Below, one piece after another: positions 7,605 through 16,285 of a DNA stretch of 64,000 nucleotides (position 1 is its first letter; each line of letters opens with the position of its first letter). Below the pieces are notes generated by a model, which was not told the DNA's origin, made no database searches, and saw only the letters and a list, made by a program, of their open reading frames with translations. This DNA comes from Phytoactinopolyspora alkaliphila (lineage in GTDB: Bacteria > Actinomycetota > Actinomycetes > Jiangellales > Jiangellaceae), in assembly GCF_010550695.1 (NCBI RefSeq), contig NZ_JAAGOB010000007.1, positions 245,602 to 309,601 of the forward strand. The letters are read 5' to 3'. A program made the position numbers and the translations under genes.

Positions 7605-9728
7605 TCATGTCTGCCGGTCGGTCAGCGCCTCGGTCAGCATTCCCACCAGTGCCTCGAGCTGGACGTCGGCCGAGGATGCGATCTCCTCGTCAGAGGAGTC
7701 GAGCGCGCGCGCCGCGAGACCCGCCTTGGCGTCGATGAGCTCGGCGATCTTGGCGTCGATCGTCTGGGCGGCGATTATCCGCCAGGCCGTGACGGGTTCG
7801 GTCTGCCCGATCCGGTGGACTCGGTCGATCGCCTGGGTCTGCTCGGCGTTGGTCCATGAGAGCTCGGCGAGGACGACGTTGCTTGCGACCTGGAGGTTGA
7901 GCCCAACGCCGGCAGCGGTGAGAGAGCAGACCACGATCGTCACATTCGGGTCGTTGACGAACGCGTCGATGTTGCGCTGGCGTACGCCGGGAGTCTGATC
8001 GCCTCGGACCGCGGCGTAGCCGATGCCCCGCGACTCCAACAGCTCCGAGGCAGCGTCCATCACGTCGATGTGCTTGGCGAAGAACACCACCTTGCCCGCG
8101 TTGCGAGCCAGCTGGGCGGCGTAGTCGGCCGCCAGGTCGGCCTTGGCTCGGCCGATCCGGCGTACCAAGGCGAACACGTTCTCGCCCGACGACGACCGGT
8201 CCGCGTCCTTGAGCTCCCCACGTGCCACCCGCCGTACAAGCTCGTGGTCGATGCCTTCGACGATCGTGTCCGACCGTTCCGCGCGCGCGGCGACCGCGGC
8301 GTCGTACCGCTGGACCAGGCGCAGCGTAAGCTCACGCTCTGCGGTGCGGATGGAGCGGGTGGTGGCGAGGTCGAGCTCAACGGGTAGATCAGCGATCCGC
8401 CGGGCCGGAATGTCGCTGGCGACGTCGACCTTGCGCCGACGGACGATGCCGAGATCGATGACGGCTTGGCGTGCCGCGGCCTGGAAGCCACGATCGACAG
8501 GAGTCTGGCCGGTCTCCTCCAGCGCCGTCATGAGTTGCGGACCGGGCTTCTTGTCCTCGATCCAGCCGAGGAACTGCCAGATGGCGCGGAAGTCGTCGAT
8601 GTCGTTGATCAGTGGGGTTCCAGTGAGCGCCATCATCAGCGGGCGCGGGACCCGCTGCCGGATCCGATCGGCGATCTCGAGGACGTGCTGAGACCGCTGA
8701 GACTTCTTGTTCTTGATGAAGTGTGCCTCGTCGACGACCATGCCGCGGAAGCCGTGGGAGGCGATCCAGCCGACGTGGCGGTCCAGCACCTCGTAGTTCA
8801 CGACAACGATGTCCGCGAACCCATCGATCGTCTCGCCGCTGCCGTGAATCACCGTCACGCTGCGCGAGGGAGTCCAGAGGGCGACCTCACGGGCCCAGTT
8901 CGTCTTGACCACGCTGGGCACCACACACAGCAGCGGGTAGGCATTCGCGGCTTGCGCGGCCAGCAGCGCCTGGGCGGTCTTGCCCAGTCCTGGCTCGTCA
9001 GCCAGCAGGTACGTCCGGTGACCGTGAGCCGCGGCGGTGACCACCCGGGCTTGGTGCGGCATCAGCTCGAGCCCGGAAGGCAGCCGCGACGGCGTCGGTT
9101 CGGGCAGATGCATGCACGACCGCGCGCCGGGTACGGCATTCTCGAACGAACTCAGCAGCGGCGTGATCAGCTCCCAGCCGGCCAGGCGTCGCTCCACGGG
9201 GCGGCGCTGCGTGGCGTCGCCGAAGTCCGGCGCGAGGAACGGGTTGGCCAGCTGCGCGGCGGCCACCGACTGTGGCACCACCTGCCGCTCGCTGCGTACT
9301 TCGGTCGGGGGTGTCCGCGGACGCTCAGGCTCCGGATCTGGTGCCAAGCCACCGGCTACCTGCATCTCACGCTTCAGCTTCAACGCCGAGTCGCTGGCCT
9401 CGACGTCCTCGTCGAGGAGGGAGAACAGCGAGGGCTCGCGGGCCGCGGTCTGCGCGAGGATTGTCGCGATTCCGTCCAGCCGTCTCAGCTCGGTGTCCCG
9501 CTGTGCGTCGGTCACGGACGTGTCGGCCTTGACACGCGTACGCTCCTCACGCACCAGCAACGCGACGGCCTGGAACTTCGCCGCGTCGATCCGCCCGCGT
9601 TGGGCGTGGGTCTCGACATCGCGGACCGCTTTGGCGAGGACGGGCAGGATCCCGTCGTTGTCACGCGGACGACGCTTGCCGCGCTGGGCTGTCCCGGACC
9701 CTCCGGAACGACGCGCACGTTGTGCCAC
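7605..9728 (-). CDS. SNF2-family DEAD/DEAH helicase-like ATPase
   Basis: 707 residues from GTG 9728, which has AGGAGG four bases before it; a longer frame to 9854 lacks such a signal. Residues 1-200 are charged and unassigned. The first RecA-like lobe has Walker A DEPGLGKTAQA (Lys about 249), DEAH about residue 332 and motif III LTGTP. The second lobe carries motifs V and VI: TAAGVGLNLQ and AIDRVHRIGQTEPV. This is the SNF2/Rad54 arrangement of double-strand DNA translocases, and the protein is closest to SMARCAL1-like bacterial enzymes. Role probably in DNA remodelling or repair; no restriction or defence partner is adjacent, so a defence function is not supported here. Confidence 0.88.
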   Translation of the reverse strand: MAQRARRSGGSGTAQRGKRRPRDNDGILPVLAKAVRDVETHAQRGRIDAAKFQAVALLVREERTRVKADTSVTDAQRDTELRRLDGIATILAQTAAREPSLFSLLDEDVEASDSALKLKREMQVAGGLAPDPEPERPRTPPTEVRSERQVVPQSVAAAQLANPFLAPDFGDATQRRPVERRLAGWELITPLLSSFENAVPGARSCMHLPEPTPSRLPSGLELMPHQARVVTAAAHGHRTYLLADEPGLGKTAQALLAAQAANAYPLLCVVPSVVKTNWAREVALWTPSRSVTVIHGSGETIDGFADIVVVNYEVLDRHVGWIASHGFRGMVVDEAHFIKNKKSQRSQHVLEIADRIRQRVPRPLMMALTGTPLINDIDDFRAIWQFLGWIEDKKPGPQLMTALEETGQTPVDRGFQAAARQAVIDLGIVRRRKVDVASDIPARRIADLPVELDLATTRSIRTAERELTLRLVQRYDAAVAARAERSDTIVEGIDHELVRRVARGELKDADRSSSGENVFALVRRIGRAKADLAADYAAQLARNAGKVVFFAKHIDVMDAASELLESRGIGYAAVRGDQTPGVRQRNIDAFVNDPNVTIVVCSLTAAGVGLNLQVASNVVLAELSWTNAEQTQAIDRVHRIGQTEPVTAWRIIAAQTIDAKIAELIDAKAGLAARALDSSDEEIASSADVQLEALVGMLTEALTDRQT

Positions 9729-9756
9729 CAAGCCTCCTGCTGAGTACGTACCTGGA

Positions 9757-9774
9757 CCGGGATCGAGATCCCGG
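9757..9774. repeat. 18-bp inverted repeat upstream of helicase gene
   Basis: CCGGGATC-GA-GATCCCGG is a perfect inverted repeat with 8-bp arms, 28 bp upstream of the helicase start. It could be an operator or an mRNA hairpin. The rest of the 300-bp divergent region (9729-10028) shows only a likely -10 element for the next gene. Confidence 0.5.
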
Positions 9775-10015
9775 CCGGCTGAGCCCGCGACGCCCCGTCC
9801 CCGCCGCCGAACGGGTACGGCAAGCGCGCCCCTGACAAGCGCACGCTCACACACGAAACCATCACGCGTATCTCAGCGCCGACGCACCGACGTCAAACAG
9901 CGATCTCACAAGAAGCGGACGCCGCTGGAACGAAATCCTCCGCAGAGGACACCCGACGAGCCGGTGCTGTCTCCTATGTTACCCGGAATATGAGGGCATC
10001 GCCGCCTCGAGAGCG

Positions 10016-10021
10016 CATACT
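10016..10021 (+). promoter_or_regulatory. likely -10 element of a leaderless transcript
   Basis: CATACT lies 7 nt before ATG 10029, and no ribosome-binding site is present. This spacing puts the transcription start at or next to the start codon, as in actinobacterial leaderless mRNAs. Confidence 0.45.
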
Positions 10022-10028
10022 GGTATCA

Positions 10029-10283
10029 ATGACGAAACGAATGCCGGCCAAGCGGCGACATCTTGCGAGTAGTCCTTTCCGACCTCAGTCCGAGCCAGTC
10101 ATCGAGCAGTTCGTCCTCGGCGACCGGGTCTCACACGACACGTACGGCGTTGGTCGCGTCATGGGTCAGGAGACCGAGGCCGTGACCGTCGACTTCGGAA
10201 CCCAGACGGTCCGCATCGCCAGCCCCTTCCGCAAGATGGCGCGACTGGAGCTGGCTAAAGAGGTCGCTGCCCAAGCTGAGTGA
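10029..10283 (+). CDS. small conserved protein with Tudor/KOW-like domain
   Basis: 84 residues. The N-terminus is basic (KRMPAKRRHL). Residues about 25-70 read FVLGDRVSHDTYGVGRVMG, then VTVDFGTQTVRI and a basic end. The GDRVxHxxxGxGxV pattern is that of the small beta-barrel found at the C-terminus of UvrD/PcrA helicases and in CarD-like proteins, where it contacts RNA polymerase. As a free-standing protein it is common in actinobacteria but of unknown role as far as I know. It is divergent from the SNF2 gene, which may be coincidence. A second ATG 12 nt further in is possible. Confidence 0.75.
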   Translation: MTKRMPAKRRHLASSPFRPQSEPVIEQFVLGDRVSHDTYGVGRVMGQETEAVTVDFGTQTVRIASPFRKMARLELAKEVAAQAE

Positions 10284-10382
10284 CCGGCGCAGCAAAGTCC
10301 GGTCGGACACTGCTGCGCGACCTGGTCGCGTTACCGGGGACCGTCGCTGTCGCGACGGATGACGGTCCCGTACGGTTGGCCG

Positions 10383-11024
10383 GTGACAACGTACGCTTTT
10401 GTCCACGGCGGTGGCGGCAGCGCCTGGGACTGGCACTTGGTGGTGGCCGAACTCCGCAGGCGAGGACATGACGCGGTCGCTGTCGACCTGCCGTGCGAAG
10501 ACGAGACGGCGGGCTGGCAGGAGTACGCGGACGTCGTCGTCGGCGCGATCGGGAACCGCAGCGACGTCGTGGTCGTCGGGCACTCGCTGGGCGGGTTCAC
10601 CGCGCCACTGGTGTGTGCGCGGGTGCCGGCCGACCTGCTCGTCCTGGTCGCGGCGATGGTTCCGTCGCCAGGTGAGCTCTTCGCTGACTGGTGGGACAAC
10701 GCCGGCTACGAGGAGACCGGGTACGACGACGCCTTCTACCACGATGTCCCGCCTGCGCTCGCGGCCGAAGCGAAACGGCGAGGACGCGGTGAGGACTCCC
10801 TGGCGATCCAGCAGCCGTGGCCGCTGGATGCATGGCCGGACACGCCGACGAGGTATCTGCTGTGCCGCGACGACCGCATGTTCACCGCGGCATGGGCGCG
10901 CCGGCACGCCCGGGAACGCCTCGGCGTCGAGGCGGACGAGATCGACGGCGGTCATTACGTATCCCTGAGCCAACCGCTCGCGGTGGCGGATCGGCTGATC
11001 GCGTACGCCGCCGAGGCTCGGTAA
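10383..11024 (+). CDS. alpha/beta-hydrolase
   Basis: 213 residues from GTG 10383; ATG 10359 is an alternative with no better signal. Seen: oxyanion-hole motif FVHGGGGSAWDW near the start, the nucleophile elbow VVGHSLGGF (Ser about residue 68) and a C-terminal DGGHYVSLSQP with the catalytic His. The acid is probably in LLCRDDRMF. The form matches small esterase-like hydrolases (MenH/salicylate-esterase type) of about 220-240 residues. It is cytoplasmic. The substrate cannot be told; its neighbours are unrelated. Confidence 0.85.
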   Translation: MTTYAFVHGGGGSAWDWHLVVAELRRRGHDAVAVDLPCEDETAGWQEYADVVVGAIGNRSDVVVVGHSLGGFTAPLVCARVPADLLVLVAAMVPSPGELFADWWDNAGYEETGYDDAFYHDVPPALAAEAKRRGRGEDSLAIQQPWPLDAWPDTPTRYLLCRDDRMFTAAWARRHARERLGVEADEIDGGHYVSLSQPLAVADRLIAYAAEAR

Positions 11025-11257
11025 CGCAGAAAGGGCTGCCGTCGACGGCCAACGGCCGCCATGCTTCCCGAGGCGCCCTGCGCGGACGCCCAGGGTCCTT
11101 CGAGATGCGTCTTACCGCCGTGAGAGCAACATGCCTGTCGGAGGCGACTTCTCATGATGGGGATGACGACAAGTCTCCGGCGAGAACTTGTCGAGATTCT
11201 GGCTCTGGCTTCGTCCCAGTATCGAAGCGACCAGATCACTGTCGGAGGATGGCTCAC

Positions 11258-11698
11258 ATGGCACACGTACAACGTTTCGACCACATCGGCATCACCGTCG
11301 CGGATTTGGAGTCGGTGACGGCGTTCTTCGTCGGGCTGGGTCTGGAGGTCGAGGGCACCGGATCCGTGCAGGGCGAGTTCGTGGAGACTGTTTGCGGCAT
11401 CCCGGGCGCACACTGTGAGATTGCGATGCTGAAGTCGCCCGGTGGCGGAACTCGGCTGGAGCTCGCGAGCTTCGTCACGCCCGACCACGTGCCTGGGTCG
11501 CCCGCGGCGATGGCCAACGAGCTGGGCCTGCGCAACGTGTCCTTCGAGGTCGGCGACCTCCAGGCGGCCATCGACACTGTGGCTGCCCACGGGTACGGGC
11601 TCGTCGGTGGGGTCGGTGAGTACGAGGGCAGTGTGCGTATGGCCTACGTCCGCGGGCCCGAGGGGATCGTCGTGTCCCTGTTCGAGCACATCGGCTGA
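11258..11698 (+). CDS. VOC (glyoxalase-like) family protein
   Basis: 146 residues. Of two in-frame ATGs, 11258 is chosen because GGAGG at 11244-11248 lies 9 nt before it, while the ATG at 11249 directly abuts that signal. The fold starts with FDHIGITVADLESVTAFF, followed by a long central part and VSFEVGDLQAAIDTVAAHG; the end MAYVRGPEGIVVSLFEH carries the usual last metal-binding Glu. This is the vicinal-oxygen-chelate pattern of two beta-alpha-beta-beta-beta modules. The reaction (isomerase, dioxygenase or resistance protein) cannot be named. Confidence 0.85.
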   Translation: MAHVQRFDHIGITVADLESVTAFFVGLGLEVEGTGSVQGEFVETVCGIPGAHCEIAMLKSPGGGTRLELASFVTPDHVPGSPAAMANELGLRNVSFEVGDLQAAIDTVAAHGYGLVGGVGEYEGSVRMAYVRGPEGIVVSLFEHIG

Positions 11699-12056
11699 CA
11701 CGCGTCATTCCGCATTCCGCTATTGACGTCCAATGAACACTCACCCACCGACGCCACCCTCAGACGCCAGTCTCCGGCCTCCGCGCGCGCGTCCAGGGCG
11801 CTCACAAGCTCGCGTCACGACGTGATCGGCTCCGCCGATCCTTGTCCCGCTCCACTCCGACCTACGAACGGGCAGCTATGAGGACGATGTCTCAGAATGG
11901 GCGGGCAGGCTGGCCGATTCGTCTCGGTGAGACTCACCGAACGAGGGCACAGTGAGGACACATCAGAACGCGAAATGCCGGCAAGTGGTGATAGGCGTTG
12001 GAAGATACAGCTGCTGGCCAGGCGGAGGGTCGGTGAAACGGAGCACGTGAGAGGAC
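11699..12056. other. intergenic region between VOC gene and rnpB
   Basis: About 360 bp without a convincing gene. It holds one perfect short hairpin at 11924-11940 (listed separately). Short frames in it lack ribosome-binding sites and family features. Confidence 0.6.
11924..11940. terminator. possible bidirectional terminator hairpin
   Basis: TCGGTGAG-A-CTCACCGA forms an 8-bp stem between the convergent VOC gene and rnpB. There is no T-run, as is common in high-GC actinomycetes, so termination is only suggested. Confidence 0.35.
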
Positions 12057-12426
12057 GAGCTGGCCTGTAAGCCGGATTCTGTGCGCCCCGGCGGACCGGG
12101 ACACGGCGACCATCCATCTGGGACCGTCGTCGCCGACGGCCTCGTGCGGTCTACCCGGAAGCTCGGGCGGGCCGCCCTCGAACGCTTCCTGTCTGACCTT
12201 GCTCCGGGTGGGGTTTACCTAGCCGCCCTGGTCACCCAGGACGCTGGTGGTCTCTTACACCACCGTTTCACCCTTACCGGCACGCCGAAGCGCGCCGGCG
12301 GTCTGTTTTCTGTGGCACTGTCCCGCGGGTCACCCCGGGTGGGCGTTACCCACCACCCTGCCCTGTGGAGTCCGGACTTTCCTCGACGACGCCATGACGG
12401 CGACGCCGCGGCCGCCCGGCCAGCTC
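12057..12426 (-). ncRNA. rnpB: RNase P RNA (type A)
   Basis: Read on the minus strand, the about 370-nt segment begins with GAGCTGGCC and ends with GGCCAGCTC, forming helix P1. Soon after the 5' end comes AGGAAAGTCCGGACTCC, the hallmark CR-I segment of bacterial RNase P RNA, followed by GGGTGGTGGGTAACGCCC. Near the 3' end is CAGAATCCGGCTTACAGG, the conserved CR-V segment. Together these identify the catalytic RNA that matures tRNA 5' ends. End points are set by the P1 pairing and may differ by a few bases. Apparent protein frames across it are spurious. Confidence 0.97.
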
Positions 12427-12469
12427 GCCCTTCTCAGCCTCGAGGATACCCCGTCGCCGAGCTTGCTGA

Positions 12470-13219
12470 TCACCCGGCGGCCAGCAGGGCGGCGCCGATG
12501 ATGCCTCCGTCGTTGCGCAGGCCAGCGGGCACGATCGGCGTGTTCAGCTCGAGCAGGGGCAGGTAGTTGTCCGCCTTCTTGCTCACCCCGCCGCCGACGA
12601 CGAACAGGTCGGGGGAGAAGATGAACTCCAGGTGCGCGTAGTACTCCTGCAGCCGCTCCGCCCAGGTCTCCCAGGAGAGCTCCTTCTCCTCCCGCACCGA
12701 GGCGGCCGCCCACTTCTCGGCCTCTTTGCCATTGGGCAGGACCAGGTGACCGAACTCCGTGTTGGGGAGAAGAGCACCGTCGTGGATGACGGCGCTGCCG
12801 ATCCCGGTTCCCAGCGTGGTGACGATGACCACGCCGTCCGTGCCGGCCGCGGCGCCGAACCGGCTCTCAGCCAGTCCGGCCGCGTCGGCGTCGTTGACGA
12901 TAGCCACCTGGTGACCGGTGCGTTCGGTGAGGACGCTTGCGAGATCGACGCCGATCCACGCGTCGTCGACGTTGGCGGCCGAGCCGATGACACCGCGGCG
13001 CACGATGCCGGGGAACGTGCACCCGAACGGCCCGCGCCACTCGAACGCGTCGAGCACCTGTTGCACGATTTCGATCACGTTGTCCGGGGTCGAGGCCTCC
13101 GGCGTCGAGAATCGCACCCGCTCGTCTGCGAACTGTCCCTTATCCAGGTCGACGGGTGCACCCTTGATGCCGCTGCCGCCGATGTCGATGCCGAAACCGA
13201 GAGTCGTCGTCGCCGTCAC
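12470..13219 (-). CDS. ppgK: polyphosphate glucokinase
   Basis: 249 residues, the usual length. ROK/hexokinase-type motifs: phosphate-1 loop DIGGSGIKGA (about residues 12-21), NDADAAGLAE with the catalytic Asp, TLGTGIGSAV (phosphate-2) and VVGGGVSKKADNYLP. The segment EFGHLVLPNGKEAEKWAA is typical of actinobacterial PPGK. The enzyme phosphorylates glucose with inorganic polyphosphate (and ATP) in the cytoplasm, a hallmark of actinobacteria. It lies 43 nt downstream of where rnpB begins on the same strand, as a separate unit. Confidence 0.95.
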   Translation of the reverse strand: MTATTTLGFGIDIGGSGIKGAPVDLDKGQFADERVRFSTPEASTPDNVIEIVQQVLDAFEWRGPFGCTFPGIVRRGVIGSAANVDDAWIGVDLASVLTERTGHQVAIVNDADAAGLAESRFGAAAGTDGVVIVTTLGTGIGSAVIHDGALLPNTEFGHLVLPNGKEAEKWAAASVREEKELSWETWAERLQEYYAHLEFIFSPDLFVVGGGVSKKADNYLPLLELNTPIVPAGLRNDGGIIGAALLAAG

Positions 13220-13333
13220 CCCGCCTAGCTTGGTCTATGTCCGCAGGCCGGGCCAACCCGGGGGAGCGGCGACGACCCGCGGCGCGTCATCCGACGGGCG
13301 AGCCGACACCAGGCCAGTGGGCGCTACGCCGGT

Positions 13334-14359
13334 TCAGAGCCGGACCAGCATCTTGCCGGTGTTGGCGCCGTTCAGTACCCCGAGCAGCGCCGCCGGCGCT
13401 TGGTCCAAGCCTTCCATCACTGTCTCCGACGTGCGCAGACTGCCGTCGGCCAGCCACCCAGCGGCCTTGGCGACGTACTCCGGAAACAGGTGGAAATAGT
13501 CGCTGACGAGCATGCCGCGAATGGTCAGTCGTTTTCCGTACACCTGGAAGAGGTTCTTCGGCGCGGGTACCGGCGTCGTGGCGTTGTAGCCGCTGATCAT
13601 GCCGATCCCAGCAATCCTGCCACCCACTCGAAGCGCACCGATGGCCGCCTCCAGGTGATCTCCGCCGACGTTGTCGACATACAGGTCGATGCCGCCGGGT
13701 GCGGCATCCGCGAGCTGGGCGGCTACAGAACTCGCCTGGTAGTCGATCGCCACGTCGAAGCCGAAATCCTTGACCAGCCGTTCAGCCTTCTCCGCTCCGC
13801 CAGCGGATCCGATCACCGTCGACGCGCCGAACTGGCGGGCCAGCTGGCCGGCGACACTCCCGACGGCCCCCGCTGCGGCGGACACGAACACCACGTCACC
13901 GTCCCGGACCGGGGTGACGTCGGTCAGCGCGGCGTACGCGGTCAGGCCGGTGGTCCCGAGTGCGCCGAGATAGTCCTGCGGGCGGGCGACGGCGGTATCG
14001 ACGACGACGACCGTCGCGGCGTCGACAACCGCATGCGAGCGCCAGCCGGCGAAGTGCGTCACGGTACTGCCCACCGGCACGTCGGGGGAGCGCGACGCGA
14101 CCACCTCGCCGACGGCGCTGCCTTCCAGCGGCGAGCCGATCTCGAACGGTGGGATGTAGGACTCGCCGGGGTTCATCCGCCCACGCATGTACGGGTCGAC
14201 GGACATCCAGGTGTTGCGGACCAGGACCTGACCGTCACCTGGCGAAGGGACAGCCGACTTGGCCAGTTCGAAATTCTCCAGGCTCGGCTCACCCGCCGGC
14301 CGGGAGGCGAGCCGAATCTCGTAGCTGATCGAGTCGGAGGGTGTGTTCGTGGCGGACAT
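13334..14359 (-). CDS. NADP-dependent zinc-independent medium-chain dehydrogenase (CurA-like)
   Basis: 341 residues. The N-terminal GroES-like part has WMSVDPYMRGRM, typical of prostaglandin/2-alkenal reductases and NADPH-dependent curcumin reductase. The nucleotide-binding motif is VSAAAGAVGSVAGQLARQFG (about residues 158-177), then DFGFDVAIDY. No zinc-ligand cysteines are present. The enzyme probably reduces conjugated carbonyls or quinones with NADPH. It follows the NmrA-like gene by 50 nt on the same strand; the divergent AraC regulator suggests a common electrophile- or drug-response unit. Confidence 0.88.
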   Translation of the reverse strand: MSATNTPSDSISYEIRLASRPAGEPSLENFELAKSAVPSPGDGQVLVRNTWMSVDPYMRGRMNPGESYIPPFEIGSPLEGSAVGEVVASRSPDVPVGSTVTHFAGWRSHAVVDAATVVVVDTAVARPQDYLGALGTTGLTAYAALTDVTPVRDGDVVFVSAAAGAVGSVAGQLARQFGASTVIGSAGGAEKAERLVKDFGFDVAIDYQASSVAAQLADAAPGGIDLYVDNVGGDHLEAAIGALRVGGRIAGIGMISGYNATTPVPAPKNLFQVYGKRLTIRGMLVSDYFHLFPEYVAKAAGWLADGSLRTSETVMEGLDQAPAALLGVLNGANTGKMLVRL

Positions 14360-14409
14360 GAGACTCCTGTGCTGGGGGGTCGAGAGGTGAGAAGGGATGT
14401 GGACTCGCG

Positions 14410-15243
14410 TCAGGCGTGCCAGCCGCCGGCCTCGGCGGTGGTCTTGACATACTCGGTGAAGTCCCGAGGCTCGCGGCCCAGTGCGCGGCGCACACCGTCG
14501 GACAGGCGGGCGTCGTCGCCGCGCCGGATGAACTCGGCCAGTGCGGCCACGCCCGAGGCGACCTCGCGCGGATAGAGGCCACGGCGTACGAGGTGATCCG
14601 CGTACTGCTCACTTGAGACGCGCACATGGCGGATGGGGCGGTCCGCGGCAGCGGCGATCTCCTCGACGGCTTCACCGACGGTGATGGCGCGTGGACCCGA
14701 GAGCTCGTAGATCTGACCCGCATGCCCTTTCTCGGTCAGGGCCGCGACCGCCACGGCGGCGATGTCCTCGGCGTCGACGAAAGGGTGCCGCCCGTCGTCC
14801 GTGGGGAGGGTGACCTCGCCGGCGGCCACGTCGACGCTCAGGAACGGCTCCTCGCTGAAGTTCTGCGCGAACCAGACGGGGCGCAGGATGGTCCACTCCA
14901 GTCCGGATTCCTGGACGATGCGCTCACGAGCCATGGCGGCCTCTTCGTTCATGTCCGCCCACTCGCGTGCTGAGAGCAGCACCACTCGCTGAACACCGGT
15001 GGTGACGGCGAGCTCGACGAATCCATGGAGCAGGGACCCGTCGTCGGCATCGTCCTGCATGATGTAGACGCCGTGGGCACCGTCGAGCACCGGCTTCCAC
15101 GTGCTCTGATCGGCCCAGTCGAAGCGGTGGCGGCTGCGGCGCGAGGCCGCCCGGATCTGGTGGCCTTGGTGAGCGAGTTGCGCGGCGACCCTCCGGCCGG
15201 TTTTGCCGGTGCCGCCGAGAACAAGGATCGGTTTCTGTGTCAT
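14410..15243 (-). CDS. NmrA-like NAD(P)-binding SDR protein
   Basis: 277 residues with an immediate Rossmann motif, ILVLGGTGKTGRRVAAQL, then HQIRAASRR that would favour NADP. The later part (SGPRAITVGEAVEEIAAA, RHVRVSSEQYADHL) matches NmrA/ergot-alkaloid-cluster-type atypical SDRs, which act as quinone reductases or redox sensors and usually lack the full YxxxK pair. It is the first gene of a two-gene minus operon with the CurA-like reductase and starts 95 nt from the divergent AraC gene. Confidence 0.85.
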   Translation of the reverse strand: MTQKPILVLGGTGKTGRRVAAQLAHQGHQIRAASRRSRHRFDWADQSTWKPVLDGAHGVYIMQDDADDGSLLHGFVELAVTTGVQRVVLLSAREWADMNEEAAMARERIVQESGLEWTILRPVWFAQNFSEEPFLSVDVAAGEVTLPTDDGRHPFVDAEDIAAVAVAALTEKGHAGQIYELSGPRAITVGEAVEEIAAAADRPIRHVRVSSEQYADHLVRRGLYPREVASGVAALAEFIRRGDDARLSDGVRRALGREPRDFTEYVKTTAEAGGWHA

Positions 15244-15324
15244 GCCCTCCAGTCAAGCGTGATCGGATGGACGACGGAATGCTCCCGAGCCTCGTCTGGA
15301 TATTCCAGCGTCTCATTTTCACGC

Positions 15325-15330
15325 TAGGAT
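15325..15330 (+). promoter_or_regulatory. -10 element of AraC gene, leaderless start
   Basis: TAGGAT is followed after 7 nt by GTG 15338, with no ribosome-binding site, so transcription should begin at the start codon. Confidence 0.5.
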
Positions 15331-15337
15331 CGACGCT

Positions 15338-16285
15338 GTGGACATCCTGGCCAACCTGATGAACGAGGTCCGCTCCAGCGGCGCGCTGTTCGGCCGCACC
15401 CTGATGGAGACGCCATGGGCGGTGCGCTTCGCCGACGGTGCGCCACTCACCCTGGTCACCATGCTCCGCGGCGGCGGGTGGATCGTTCCCGACGGCGCCG
15501 CCCCGGTGCGGCTGGCAGCCCGGGACATGGCCCTCGTCGTCGGCGGCGGGCATTTCTCCATGACCGACGACATCTCGGTGAACACGCCGCCGTACTACGT
15601 CATGCACGGCCCGGACCACTGCACCACCGCCGATGGCCAAGTGATGGGCGCGGAGGTGATGCTGGGCACACGGACCTGCGGCGAGAGCCGGGACAGCCCC
15701 AACGTGCTGCTCACCGCCACGTATCAGGTCAAGGGCCGCATCTCGGAGCGGCTGCTGAACGGTCTGCCCCCGGTGGTGGTGGTTCCGTGCGACGACGAGC
15801 CCTGCGCTCTGCTGGACGTAACCACCGCCGAGATCGAGCGGGACGACCCTGGCCAGCAGGCGGTGCTGGACCGGTTGCTCGACCTCCTGCTGCTGAGCAC
15901 GCTGCGCGAATGGTTCGCTCGCCCCGAGGCGAGCGCGCCGCCGTGGTACCGGGCCTGGGGTGATCCCGTGGTGGGCATGGCCCTGCGAGCTATCCACGAG
16001 GAGCCGGCAAAGCCGTGGACCGTGGCGTCGCTGGCCGCCGAGGCCGGCGTCTCCCGGGCAACGTTCGCGCGTCGCTTCGCCGACCTGCTGGGGGAGCCGC
16101 CCATGGCATACCTCACCAACTGGCGTCTGAGCGTCGCAGCCGACCTGCTGCAACACACCGACGCGACGATCGAGTCGATCGCGCGGCAGGTCGGCTACTC
16201 CAGCGCCTACGCCCTGAGCGGTGCGTTCAAGCGGTACCTCGGAACCCGTCCGAGCGAGCACCGGGCGCTGGCTACCGCGGCGTGA
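15338..16285 (+). CDS. AraC-family transcriptional regulator
   Basis: 315 residues from GTG 15338. The N-terminal part (VDILANLMNEVRSSGALFGR) is the AraC_binding_2/cupin-type sensor of RclR- and YkgA-like regulators. Residues about 225-310 hold two helix-turn-helix units: VASLAAEAGVSRATFARRF and IESIARQVGYSSAYALSGAF, then KRYLGTRPSEHR. The divergent NmrA/CurA-like pair is its most likely target; RclR-like regulators often sense oxidants or electrophiles. Its 3' end overlaps the convergent MFS gene by 14 nt. Confidence 0.9.
   Translation: MDILANLMNEVRSSGALFGRTLMETPWAVRFADGAPLTLVTMLRGGGWIVPDGAAPVRLAARDMALVVGGGHFSMTDDISVNTPPYYVMHGPDHCTTADGQVMGAEVMLGTRTCGESRDSPNVLLTATYQVKGRISERLLNGLPPVVVVPCDDEPCALLDVTTAEIERDDPGQQAVLDRLLDLLLLSTLREWFARPEASAPPWYRAWGDPVVGMALRAIHEEPAKPWTVASLAAEAGVSRATFARRFADLLGEPPMAYLTNWRLSVAADLLQHTDATIESIARQVGYSSAYALSGAFKRYLGTRPSEHRALATAA

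Noticed and set aside
7605..9728. SNF2 helicase as part of a phage-defence system (such as DISARM)
   Set aside because: No methylase, nuclease, DUF1998 or phospholipase-D neighbour; flanked by housekeeping-type genes.
11815..12117. 100-codon minus-strand frame next to rnpB
   Set aside because: Overlaps the 3' end of RNase P RNA, no ribosome-binding site, no similarity recognised.
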